DNA of 5,135 nt, taken from Cyanobacteria bacterium K_DeepCast_35m_m2_023 (GTDB lineage: Bacteria > Cyanobacteriota > Cyanobacteriia > PCC-6307 > Cyanobiaceae). The position numbers were made by a program, and so were the translations under genes. The stretch is from the NCBI GenBank assembly GCA_016882345.1, contig VGQR01000169.1, forward strand, positions 1-5,135, given 5' to 3'. Of the stretch, positions 1-5,135 are shown piece after piece. Below the pieces are notes generated by a model. It saw only the letters and a list, made by a program, of their open reading frames with translations, made no database searches and was not told the DNA's origin. The stretch's first letter is position 1, and every line of letters begins with the position of its first letter.

Positions 1-197
1 GCCAGGTTCTGCTCGGCCAGATGGCGCGCGTCCATCAGGGGAATCACCTCAAAATTGGCGCCGCGGCCACTCAGTGACACCACAAAAAAGATGCGCTGGG
101 CATAAAGGGTGGCGTACAGATCCTTGCCCTCACCTGCCGGCGCCACCCGATACAGCATGCCGAAGGTCGGATGGTTGAGATACAGCTCAGCGCTCAA
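1..197 (-). CDS. pipX: PipX, co-activator of NtcA and PII partner (partial, 3' end outside window)
   Basis: This small cyanobacterial regulator shuttles between the PII signal protein and the transcription factor NtcA, and so links the carbon/nitrogen balance to NtcA-dependent transcription. Sixty-five residues are visible; the family is about 90 long, so the C-terminal helices lie outside. The N-terminal Tudor-like domain is clear: YLNHPTFGMLY at 6-16 and LYATLYAQRIFF at 27-38. It lines up without gaps with Synechococcus elongatus PipX as I remember it, including Glu4, Tyr6, Phe12 and Tyr32, which lie in or near the PII/NtcA-binding surface. The start is TTG at 197-195: there is no ATG between it and the in-frame TAG at 224-222, and TTG gives the family N-terminus (MSAELYLNHP). 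No convincing Shine-Dalgarno sequence precedes it. It lies 36 bases after ecfT on the same strand and probably shares its transcript. The family call is very sure; the exact start is less so. Confidence 0.93.
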   Translation of the reverse strand, partial: MSAELYLNHPTFGMLYRVAPAGEGKDLYATLYAQRIFFVVSLSGRGANFEVIPLMDARHLAEQNL

Positions 198-234
198 ATC
201 GATGGGCGCCAGCGCGCCGACCTACTCGCCCCAT
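187..234 (-). other. Possible 15-codon mini-ORF bridging ecfT stop and pipX start
   Basis: An ATG at 234-232 shares one base with the ecfT stop (TAATG) and opens a 15-codon frame ending at TGA 189-187. It runs past the proposed pipX TTG (197-195) in a different frame. Ribosomes finishing ecfT could restart here and finish a few bases inside pipX, which would couple or damp pipX translation. The predicted peptide is Arg-rich and resembles nothing I know. The arrangement is seen directly; a role is inference, and chance is quite possible at this length. Confidence 0.2.
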
Positions 235-1136
235 TAAAGATCACCGACTTTCCAGCGCAACAGCACCAGTAACAGCAGCGCAATCAAGGCCCCGGCATTG
301 AGCCGGCCCGCCCAGGTCCCACGCTGCGGCAGCTGCATCGGATCGAGCATGAGCCCCCCCCGGGCCACCAGGGCGTCGGCCCCCTGCTCGGCGCGCAGCA
401 GCACGTTGGCGAGCAGGCGCTCGCCAACCGCCAACACCAGCCCCAGGGCGCCTTTCCAGCCCAGTCGCTTGAGCACCACCGCCCGGGTGGCCACGGCGCG
501 CAACAGGTTTTGGAATTCTTCCTGAACCAACGGCAGGAAACGCAGCGCCAGCAGCACCATGAAGCCCAGCCGCGTCGCCGGCAGACCCAGCCGCGCCAGC
601 GGCGCCATGCACCAGCTGATGGCCCACACCAACTGTTCGGGCGGGGTGGTCAGCAGCATCACATTGGCGCTGTGCACCAAGGTGAACAACAGGGTGCCGC
701 CATTGATGCCGAGCTCGAGCGAGCGCCGCGTCACCTGCAAGGGGCCGAAGCGCCAGAGCTCCCAGGCGGCGCCAGCAGCTGTTGGTGCCGGGCTTTGGGG
801 CGGCCCCGGCAACAGCCGCAGCTCGGCGGGGGGGCGCTGCAGGGGCGCGGGCGGACCTGCTCCCACCGGCAGCACGGCGGCCAGCACCCCCAGGGCCACC
901 GCCACCGCCAGCAACAGGCCCACGCCACGGGCCCACAGGCGCGGCGGCAGGCCACTCACAGCGGTGAGCAGCAGCAGCAGCGCCACCAGGGCCAGACGCC
1001 AGATCGGCCCGGCCAGGATCGGCGTCACCAGAAAAGCCACCGTCCAGGCCAGCTTGAGCCGCGGATCAAGCTGCCGCAGCCAGCTGCCGCTGCCGTGGAC
1101 GTACTGACCGATGGGCAGCTGTCGCAGCCAATCCAT
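234..1136 (-). CDS. ecfT: Energy-coupling factor (ECF) transporter transmembrane protein, EcfT/CbiQ family
   Basis: This is the integral membrane T component that, in ECF-type vitamin and metal importers, connects two ABC ATPases to a substrate-binding S component. The 300-residue protein has hydrophobic segments at about 28-60, 68-91, 145-162, 187-204 and 280-294. Family marks are DPRLKL at 24-29, TTPPEQL at 163-169, LGLP at 183-186, and ALRFLPLVQEEF at 197-208. Two cytoplasmic coupling motifs follow: a modified ATRA at 216-219 and a canonical ARG at 258-260, which should contact the ATPases. A Pro/Gly/Ala-rich stretch at about 92-121 forms a long loop. The ATG at 1136-1134 overlaps the der stop by one base (TGATG), which suggests translational coupling. 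No S component or ATPase gene is visible, so the substrate cannot be named. The family is secure; membership of a working transporter is inferred. Confidence 0.88.
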   Translation of the reverse strand: MDWLRQLPIGQYVHGSGSWLRQLDPRLKLAWTVAFLVTPILAGPIWRLALVALLLLLTAVSGLPPRLWARGVGLLLAVAVALGVLAAVLPVGAGPPAPLQRPPAELRLLPGPPQSPAPTAAGAAWELWRFGPLQVTRRSLELGINGGTLLFTLVHSANVMLLTTPPEQLVWAISWCMAPLARLGLPATRLGFMVLLALRFLPLVQEEFQNLLRAVATRAVVLKRLGWKGALGLVLAVGERLLANVLLRAEQGADALVARGGLMLDPMQLPQRGTWAGRLNAGALIALLLLVLLRWKVGDL

Positions 1137-2500
1137 CAGCGCCCGCGAGCCTGCTGACGCGCCTGATCGCGCTCGGCGTCGCGCTGCTGCTTGCCGCGCC
1201 AGAACAGCTTGATCGGCGAACCCTCAAAGCCCAGGCTCTCGCGGATCTGACGCTCCACATAGCGGCGGTAGGTGTCGCCGAACAGCTTGGGATCGTTGAC
1301 AAACAACGTGAAGCTGGGGGGCCGCGTCGCCACCTGGGTGCCGTAATAGAGCTTGCCCTGACGGCCACCGCGGCTGGTGGGCGGGGTCCGCCAGCTCAGC
1401 GCTTCGATGAGCACCTCATTGACCACCGACGTGCTGACGCGGCGGCGGTGCTGCTCCACCGCCAGCAGGGCCAGGGCAAAGATGCTCTGCACCCGTTGGC
1501 CGGTCAGGGCCGAGGTGAACAGCATCGGCGCCCAATCGAGGAAATAGAGCTTGGCCCGCAGCTCTTTTTCCATGGCGGGCAGGGTGTGGGAATCCTTTTC
1601 AATCGCGTCCCATTTGTTGACGACGACCACGCAGGCGCGGCCGTCTTCTTCGATGCGGCCGGCCAGGCGCTGGTCCTGCTCGGTGACGCCATCGAGGGCA
1701 TCGATCACCAGCACGCACACATCGCTGCGCTCGATCGCCTTGAAGCTGCGGTTGATGCCAAAGAATTCGGGCCCGTAGTTGACCGAGCGCTTGCGGCGGA
1801 TGCCGGCGGTATCGAGAATTTTCCAGGTCTTGTTCTCGCGCTCGACCGTGGTGTCGATCGTGTCGCGGGTGGTGCCGCGGATCGGGCTGACGATCGCCCG
1901 CTGCTCGCCGCAGATGGAATTGAGCAGGCTCGATTTGCCCACATTGGGGCGACCGATGATCGCCAGCTGAATCGGTTCTTCACCGCCCTCTTCCGTCGTG
2001 GGCGGCAGAAAGCTGATCACCTGATCGAGCAGGTCACCGGTGCCGGCACCGTGAATCGCTGAAATCGGATGGGGCTCCCCCAGCCCCAGGGTCCAGAACT
2101 CGGCCGCCATCGCCAGGCCCGCCTCGGGCGATTCGCACTTGTTGACCGCCAGCAGCACCGGCAGCTTGTGGCCCCTGAGCCAGGTGGCGATCGCCTCATC
2201 GGCCGCCGTGCAGCCCTGCTGCCCATCGACGATCACCAGCGCCACCGAGGCCTCGGCCAGGGCGAGGTTGGCCTGCTCGCGGATCTCGGGCAGGAACTCG
2301 CTGTCGTCATCGAACACCAAGCCGCCGGTGTCGACCACCTTGAAGCTGCGGTCTGCCCAGTAGCCCTCTTGGTAGGTGCGATCGCGGGTGACGCCCGGCT
2401 GATCGTGCACGATCGCCTCGCGGCTGCGGCAGAGCCGATTCACAAGGGTGGATTTGCCCACATTGGGGCGGCCGATGATGGCCACAACCGGAAGCGCCAA
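1136..2500 (-). CDS. der: Ribosome biogenesis GTPase Der (EngA)
   Basis: Der is an essential GTPase with two G domains that acts in maturation of the 50S ribosomal subunit in the cytoplasm. The 454-residue length is normal. Domain 1 has the P-loop GRPNVGKS at 10-17, switch Thr38, DTGG at 57-60, NKCE at 120-123 and a G5 SA at 147-148. An acidic linker (about 168-176) leads to domain 2: GRPNVGKS at 183-190, GTTRDT at 209-214, DTAG at 230-233, NKWD at 295-298 and TSAL at 329-332. The KH-like RNA-binding domain is about 350-435, followed by a basic, Gln/Arg-rich tail. All nucleotide-binding motifs are intact. The start is TTG (2500-2498): an in-frame TAA lies just upstream at 2509-2507, and the N-terminus [17 protein letters not shown] fits cyanobacterial homologues. 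It appears to head the der-ecfT-pipX unit. Confidence 0.97.
   Translation of the reverse strand: MALPVVAIIGRPNVGKSTLVNRLCRSREAIVHDQPGVTRDRTYQEGYWADRSFKVVDTGGLVFDDDSEFLPEIREQANLALAEASVALVIVDGQQGCTAADEAIATWLRGHKLPVLLAVNKCESPEAGLAMAAEFWTLGLGEPHPISAIHGAGTGDLLDQVISFLPPTTEEGGEEPIQLAIIGRPNVGKSSLLNSICGEQRAIVSPIRGTTRDTIDTTVERENKTWKILDTAGIRRKRSVNYGPEFFGINRSFKAIERSDVCVLVIDALDGVTEQDQRLAGRIEEDGRACVVVVNKWDAIEKDSHTLPAMEKELRAKLYFLDWAPMLFTSALTGQRVQSIFALALLAVEQHRRRVSTSVVNEVLIEALSWRTPPTSRGGRQGKLYYGTQVATRPPSFTLFVNDPKLFGDTYRRYVERQIRESLGFEGSPIKLFWRGKQQRDAERDQARQQARGR
1932..1964. repeat. Internal direct repeat in der, copy in second P-loop
   Basis: This 33-base stretch matches 2451-2483 at 31 of 33 positions, the first 20 bases being identical. 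It encodes the Walker A region of the second G domain. The repeat reflects the ancient tandem duplication, but the synonymous choices also agree, including AAT and AAA codons in a gene that mostly ends codons in G or C. Confidence 0.8.
2187..2194. repeat. HIP1 octamer (GCGATCGC)
   Basis: An exact copy of the highly iterated palindrome that is over-represented in many cyanobacterial genomes, here inside der. It supports a cyanobacterial origin. Its function is not settled. Confidence 0.75.
2378..2385. repeat. HIP1 octamer (GCGATCGC)
   Basis: A second exact HIP1 copy, also inside der, 191 bases from the first. The shorter core CGATCG also occurs elsewhere in der, for example near 1733 and 1855. 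Confidence 0.75.
2451..2483. repeat. Internal direct repeat in der, copy in first P-loop
   Basis: Partner of the 1932-1964 repeat. It encodes the Walker A region of the first G domain, about 519 bases away, with two mismatches that are both at synonymous third positions. Confidence 0.8.
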
Positions 2501-2569
2501 AACCGCTTATCGCAACAACTGTCCTGGTTTGACCTTACAGGCCGGCTTCGGACGCGTGATCATTGATCA
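2501..2569. promoter_or_regulatory. Divergent intergenic spacer between der and the channel-like gene
   Basis: These 69 bases lie between two divergently transcribed genes and should hold the promoter of each, unless the promoters lie inside the coding regions. A TTGACC at 2529-2534 resembles a -35 element in the plus direction, but no matching -10 lies 16-18 bases further on. On the minus strand a GATAAG-like hexamer sits only a few bases from the der start. I saw no NtcA-type GTA-N8-TAC site and no strong Shine-Dalgarno sequence for either gene. Promoter function follows from position only. Confidence 0.4.
2557..2569. repeat. Doubled palindrome TGATCA-T-TGATCA abutting a start codon
   Basis: Two copies of the self-complementary hexamer TGATCA are separated by one base and end directly at the GTG start (2570) of the channel-like gene. 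The tract could be an operator or part of a transcription start region, or a chance occurrence. It occupies the place where a ribosome binding site would be expected. Only the sequence pattern is certain. Confidence 0.3.
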
Positions 2570-3418
2570 GTGTCACCCCATCCCTTGGGCTTCCTCGTTC
2601 CACTGCTGAAGCAACGGCACCGCTACTACCGGAGCCTGCTGGTGGTGGAGGTGCTGGCCCTGCTCTGCCTCAGCAGCCTGCAACGCGCCCCCCAGCTGAT
2701 GGGACTGCTCTATCTGCTGATCACCGGCGTGGTGGTGGTGTTCGATTCGCCGCTGCTGGCCAGCCATCGGCTGCAGACCAAGGGTTTACTGGATCGCCTG
2801 CAGGGTCTCCACCGCTCTCGCATCCAGCGGGTGCTGTGGCGGCGCCGGGTGATCGTCTGGGGCTGGCTCACCTGCGTGGGCATGGAGGTGATCTGGCAGA
2901 TCGCCCTGCTGTTGAACCCGCCCTTGGCCGTCAAGCTCAGCACCCCGCACCTGGTGGTGTGGCTGGCGCTGATCCTGCAGATGCTGTGGAGCCTGGTGAA
3001 CGCCCTGGCCGAAGAACCGGCGTTCAATGGCCCCGTGCTGATGGGCGCCGCGGCCGGCTATCTGCTGGTGGGCTTTGCCGGCGGCATCGCGCTCAACTCG
3101 CTGCTGGTGCTGGATCCCCCAGCGTTCAACCTGCCCGGCCCGGTGCACGGGCTGCCAGCCGGCATTGCCCATGCCCCCGCGATGCTGGGGGCCTCCTTTG
3201 GCAGTCTGACGACCCTGGGCAGCCCGCTGCTGAAGCTCGACCACCTCAGCGCGCTGATCCCCGCCACGGCGATCACCGTGGTGGGCCAGCTCTACATCGC
3301 GATCTTGATAGGCGGGGTGCTGAGCAAACCTCGTCAGCTCTCGGCCGCGCGTCAAACCGCCAGCAAACAGCGACTCAGCAGCAGCGGCGAGCGGCAAAGA
3401 CAGCGGCAACCGAGCTGA
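2570..3418 (+). CDS. Six-helix membrane protein with K+-channel-like pore domain and altered filter
   Basis: I recognise no named gene. Hydrophobic segments lie at about 22-36, 42-58, 93-115, 126-146, 155-181 and 226-251 of 282 residues. The last two flank a short amphipathic stretch (about 201-213) followed by TTLGSP at 214-219. The last helix carries GQLYIAILI at 239-247, very like the inner helix of two-TM bacterial K+ channels (GQLYLAxLxA). This suggests an Ion_trans_2-type pore. However, the TxGYGD filter is replaced: Tyr and the second Gly become Ser218 and Pro219, and no acidic residue follows. The fourth segment has no regular arginines, so it is not a classical voltage sensor; an Arg-rich loop lies at about 82-93. 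The tail (252-282) is basic and Gln/Ser-rich. The start is GTG at 2570, directly after an in-frame TGA at 2564-2566; TTG at 2585 is an alternative. Membrane location is sure; channel activity is doubtful. Confidence 0.8.
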   Translation: MSPHPLGFLVPLLKQRHRYYRSLLVVEVLALLCLSSLQRAPQLMGLLYLLITGVVVVFDSPLLASHRLQTKGLLDRLQGLHRSRIQRVLWRRRVIVWGWLTCVGMEVIWQIALLLNPPLAVKLSTPHLVVWLALILQMLWSLVNALAEEPAFNGPVLMGAAAGYLLVGFAGGIALNSLLVLDPPAFNLPGPVHGLPAGIAHAPAMLGASFGSLTTLGSPLLKLDHLSALIPATAITVVGQLYIAILIGGVLSKPRQLSAARQTASKQRLSSSGERQRQRQPS

Positions 3419-3501
3419 AAACAATCCGTCGTTCAACAGCGCACTGGAACGCGCGGCGCAGCATGGAAGGCACGACAAACCACGCTCTTCCACGAGCCAC
3501 C
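3419..3501 (+). other. Short spacer between channel-like gene and hydrolase gene
   Basis: Eighty-three bases separate the two co-directional genes. An in-frame ATG at 3463 could extend the hydrolase by 13 residues. GGAAGG at 3465-3470 lies too far upstream to serve the ATG at 3502. I see no convincing promoter or terminator, so cotranscription with the upstream gene is possible but unproven. Confidence 0.35.
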
Positions 3502-4479
3502 ATGACTCCACCCCGCCGGCTCCTGGCCGCCCTGGCCGCCCTGAGCCTTGCCGCAGCGAGCAACAGCGCTGCCCAGGCCTGCACGAGCTTCGTGCTCCAG
3601 GGCAACGATGGCGGCCGTGTCTATGCCCGCACGATGGAGTTCGGCCAGCCGCTCAACAGCCAGGCGGTGCTGATTCAGCGGGGCACGCCGCTGCGCGGTA
3701 ACGGCCCCGATGGCAAGGTCGGCAATGGCCTGGCCTGGACTAGCCGTTATGCCGTTGTCGGTTTGAACGCGCTCGGCCTCAATGACGTCCTTCCCGATGG
3801 CATGAATGAAAAGGGACTGGCGGGCGGGCTGCTGTATTTCTTCGGCTACGCCAAGTTCCAGACCGTATCGGCCGCGCAGACGCAGCGCTCGATCAACAGC
3901 GCCCAGCTGCTCACCTATGTGCTCAGCAACTTCGCCACCATCGCCGAAGTGAAGCAGGGTCTGCCGAAGATCCTGGTCAACGGCGCCAGCGTGCCCGGCT
4001 TCGGTGGGCCCCTGCCCATTCACATGACGCTGCACGACGCCAGCGGCAAGAGCCTCTCGGTGGAATACCTCGACGGGCAGCTCACGATGCTGGACAACCC
4101 CACGGGGACCTACACCAACGACCCGCCGTTGCCCTATCACCTGGCCGCCGCGGGCAACACCGCCAATCTCAGCGCCATGCCGCCAGCGGAGCTGAGTGTG
4201 AATGGCCTGAAGCTGCCGCCGGTCAGCACCGGCGGGGGCCTGCAGGGGCTGCCGGGGGATTTTCTCTCCACCTCGCGGTTCATCCGCGCCCTCACCCTGA
4301 GCCGCTTTGCGCCCACCAACCTCACCACCCAGCAGCAGGTGGGCACAGCCTTCCGGATTCTCGGCCAGTTTGATCTCCCTCCCGGCAGCATCCTGCTGCC
4401 GCCCGGTGGAAGCTTCGGCGGAGCCGGCACCAAGACCACCTACGAAGTCACCGAGTGGAGCGTGGTCGCCGACCAGTAA
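3502..4479 (+). CDS. Secreted linear amide C-N hydrolase (choloylglycine hydrolase/penicillin V acylase family), frame cut by TAA
   Basis: This family comprises N-terminal-nucleophile enzymes that cleave non-peptide amide bonds, for example in penicillin V, conjugated bile acids or N-acyl homoserine lactones; the substrate here is unknown. A signal peptide is clear: PPRR, a hydrophobic core at 7-19, then AQA before Cys27. Cleavage there would expose Cys27 as the N-terminal nucleophile, followed by TSF as in the family. Other catalytic marks are Arg43 in ARTMEF (Glu46 at the usual Asp place), Asn102 in GMNEKGL, Asn206 in TNDP and Arg259 in STSRF. The product is 325 residues and stops at TAA 4477-4479, just after the conserved WSVVAD strand. 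The same frame then stays open for 45 codons with family-like sequence, so the gene was probably 371 codons long. ATG 3502 is preferred because it gives a normal signal peptide; ATG 3463 would add 13 polar residues. The gene may be a recent pseudogene, or the stop may be a sequencing error. Confidence 0.85.
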   Translation: MTPPRRLLAALAALSLAAASNSAAQACTSFVLQGNDGGRVYARTMEFGQPLNSQAVLIQRGTPLRGNGPDGKVGNGLAWTSRYAVVGLNALGLNDVLPDGMNEKGLAGGLLYFFGYAKFQTVSAAQTQRSINSAQLLTYVLSNFATIAEVKQGLPKILVNGASVPGFGGPLPIHMTLHDASGKSLSVEYLDGQLTMLDNPTGTYTNDPPLPYHLAAAGNTANLSAMPPAELSVNGLKLPPVSTGGGLQGLPGDFLSTSRFIRALTLSRFAPTNLTTQQQVGTAFRILGQFDLPPGSILLPPGGSFGGAGTKTTYEVTEWSVVADQ

Positions 4480-4617
4480 AACAAGGTGTACTACGTCCAG
4501 ACCTTTGAGAATCCGGCTCTGCGCAGCCTCAATTTCGATCGCCTCCCCCTCGATGGCGGCCAGATCGAAGTGATGCCCATCAACCAGCCCGCCCAGGTGA
4601 CCGCGCTGCAGCCCTGA
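4480..4617 (+). pseudogene. Orphaned C-terminal tail of the hydrolase beyond the TAA
   Basis: Directly after the TAA the hydrolase frame continues for 45 codons to TGA at 4615-4617. It begins NKVYYVQTFENPALR, which matches the usual last strands of choloylglycine hydrolases (a xNKxYYxxTxxNxxLR-like pattern). This piece has no plausible start of its own, so it would be lost unless the stop is read through or is an error. The end lies 5 bases from the convergent DUF1823 gene, as expected for the original gene end. Confidence 0.8.
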
Positions 4618-4622
4618 ATCCA

Positions 4623-5132
4623 TCAGCGCACCTGCAGATCCCCCGGATGCCCCGCCACCGGATCGGCCGGCACCGCCAGCAGATCCGGCATGGGCCCGGT
4701 CTCTGGCAGGGGCTCGCCGCGTTCGGCCAGGTGCGCCAGCAGCCAGTTCACAGCCGTGGCCCGGCGGGTGCGCCGCGGGTACAGCTCGCCAACGGTGTAG
4801 CCGCCAAAGCCCAGCTGCTGCTTGAGCAGCTGCTTGTGCTCTTTGGCGATCGAACGGGTCAGCGCCACGCTGGGGGGCCGCTGGGCAATGAACTGGGGCT
4901 CGACGGGGAACGACTCCCGCCAGGCGTCGCTCGCAGCCAGGCCCGCGCTCCAGCGGCCCGAGCCATCGGGCTCATACCCCAGGCGCGGCCAGATCAGCTC
5001 ACACACGAAGCGGTCGCTGACGCGGTCGGCCAGCACTGCCTCCAGCAGCTGGCGGCTCAGGGGGTAGACCATGGGGGCGGCGGCGGCCTGATCGGGGGCC
5101 ATCGGGCTGGAGTCCCAGAATCGAGCCACCAT
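4623..5132 (-). CDS. DUF1823 family protein (cyanobacterial, function unknown)
   Basis: The conserved block of DUF1823 is easy to see: PLSRQLLEAVLADRVSD at 24-40, IWPRLGY at 47-53, RPPSVALTRSI at 85-95, then KQLLKQQLGFGGY at 100-112 and GELYPRRTRRATAVNWLL at 115-132. To my knowledge the family is mostly confined to cyanobacteria and plastid-bearing organisms and has no established function. There is no signal peptide or membrane segment, so it is probably soluble. The start is uncertain: ATG at 5132-5130 gives 169 residues, but ATG at 5102-5100 (MAPDQ) or 5072-5070 (MVYPLS) would leave the domain intact and fit its edge better; a start beyond the window is also possible. The tail from about 138 is Pro-rich and variable. 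It converges on the hydrolase gene. Confidence 0.85.
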   Translation of the reverse strand: MVARFWDSSPMAPDQAAAAPMVYPLSRQLLEAVLADRVSDRFVCELIWPRLGYEPDGSGRWSAGLAASDAWRESFPVEPQFIAQRPPSVALTRSIAKEHKQLLKQQLGFGGYTVGELYPRRTRRATAVNWLLAHLAERGEPLPETGPMPDLLAVPADPVAGHPGDLQVR

Positions 5133-5135
5133 GAT

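Noticed and set aside
510..1157. A 215-residue plus-strand frame opposite ecfT
   Set aside because: It is Gln/Arg/His-rich, the usual reverse image of a Leu/Ala-rich membrane protein, and no family is recognisable.
1448..2566. Plus-strand frames of 204 and 165 residues opposite der
   Set aside because: They mirror the conserved Der coding sequence and show no independent motif.
2501..2569. NtcA box or sigma70 promoter in the divergent spacer
   Set aside because: No GTA-N8-TAC is present, and TTGACC at 2529 has no -10 partner at proper spacing.
2563..3501. A long open frame upstream of and in frame with the hydrolase, suggesting a much longer fusion protein
   Set aside because: It overlaps the channel-like gene in another frame, its translation is Pro/Ala/Arg-rich low-complexity typical of high-GC shadow frames, and the signal peptide after ATG 3502 marks the real start.
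3433..4623. A 396-residue open frame on the minus strand opposite the hydrolase
   Set aside because: It is antisense to a gene with clear family motifs and has no recognisable domain; long antisense frames are expected in high-GC coding DNA.
4603..4629. Factor-independent terminator between the convergent genes
   Set aside because: The stem is only 6 bp with a 15-base loop and no T-run on either strand; kept only as a weak observation, not as a feature.
1..5135. CRISPR array, tRNA, rRNA, insertion sequence or tandem repeats
   Set aside because: No regularly spaced repeats, cloverleaf-like segments or transposase-like frames were seen, and nearly the whole window is accounted for by ordinary genes.

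Overview
The window reads as high-GC picocyanobacterial chromosome, most like the Cyanobium/Synechococcus lineage. Evidence: a PipX homologue (PipX is restricted to cyanobacteria), a DUF1823 protein (a mainly cyanobacterial family), two copies of the HIP1 octamer GCGATCGC, and strong G/C preference at third codon positions. Species cannot be fixed from the sequence alone.

Layout. The left half is one tight minus-strand cluster, read right to left: der (engA), a tandem-GTPase ribosome assembly factor (2500 to 1136); ecfT/cbiQ-type transmembrane protein (1136 to 234), whose ATG shares one base with the der stop; and pipX (197 to 1, 3' end outside the window), the co-activator/PII-binding protein of nitrogen control, 36 bases after the ecfT stop. 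A 69-base divergent spacer (2501-2569) separates der from a plus-strand gene (2570-3418). That gene encodes a six-helix membrane protein whose last two helices and pore loop look like a K+-channel pore domain with an altered selectivity filter. After 83 bases comes a secreted Ntn-hydrolase of the choloylglycine hydrolase/penicillin acylase type (3502-4479). Its frame is cut by a TAA, yet continues open with family-like sequence to a TGA at 4615-4617. A DUF1823 gene on the minus strand (5132 to 4623) converges on it with 5 bases between.

How the genes fit together. der, ecfT and pipX look like one transcription unit with translational coupling. A physical and functional link between PipX and EngA/Der has been reported in Synechococcus elongatus, so this cluster joins ribosome assembly to nitrogen/energy signalling, with an unassigned ECF-type membrane protein between them. 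The channel-like gene, the hydrolase and DUF1823 show no evident functional connection to that unit or to each other. I saw no tRNA or rRNA, CRISPR array, insertion sequence, or clear factor-independent terminator. The best candidates for novelty are the degenerate channel filter, the interrupted hydrolase and the der-ecfT-pipX unit; I found no clear new multi-gene system.
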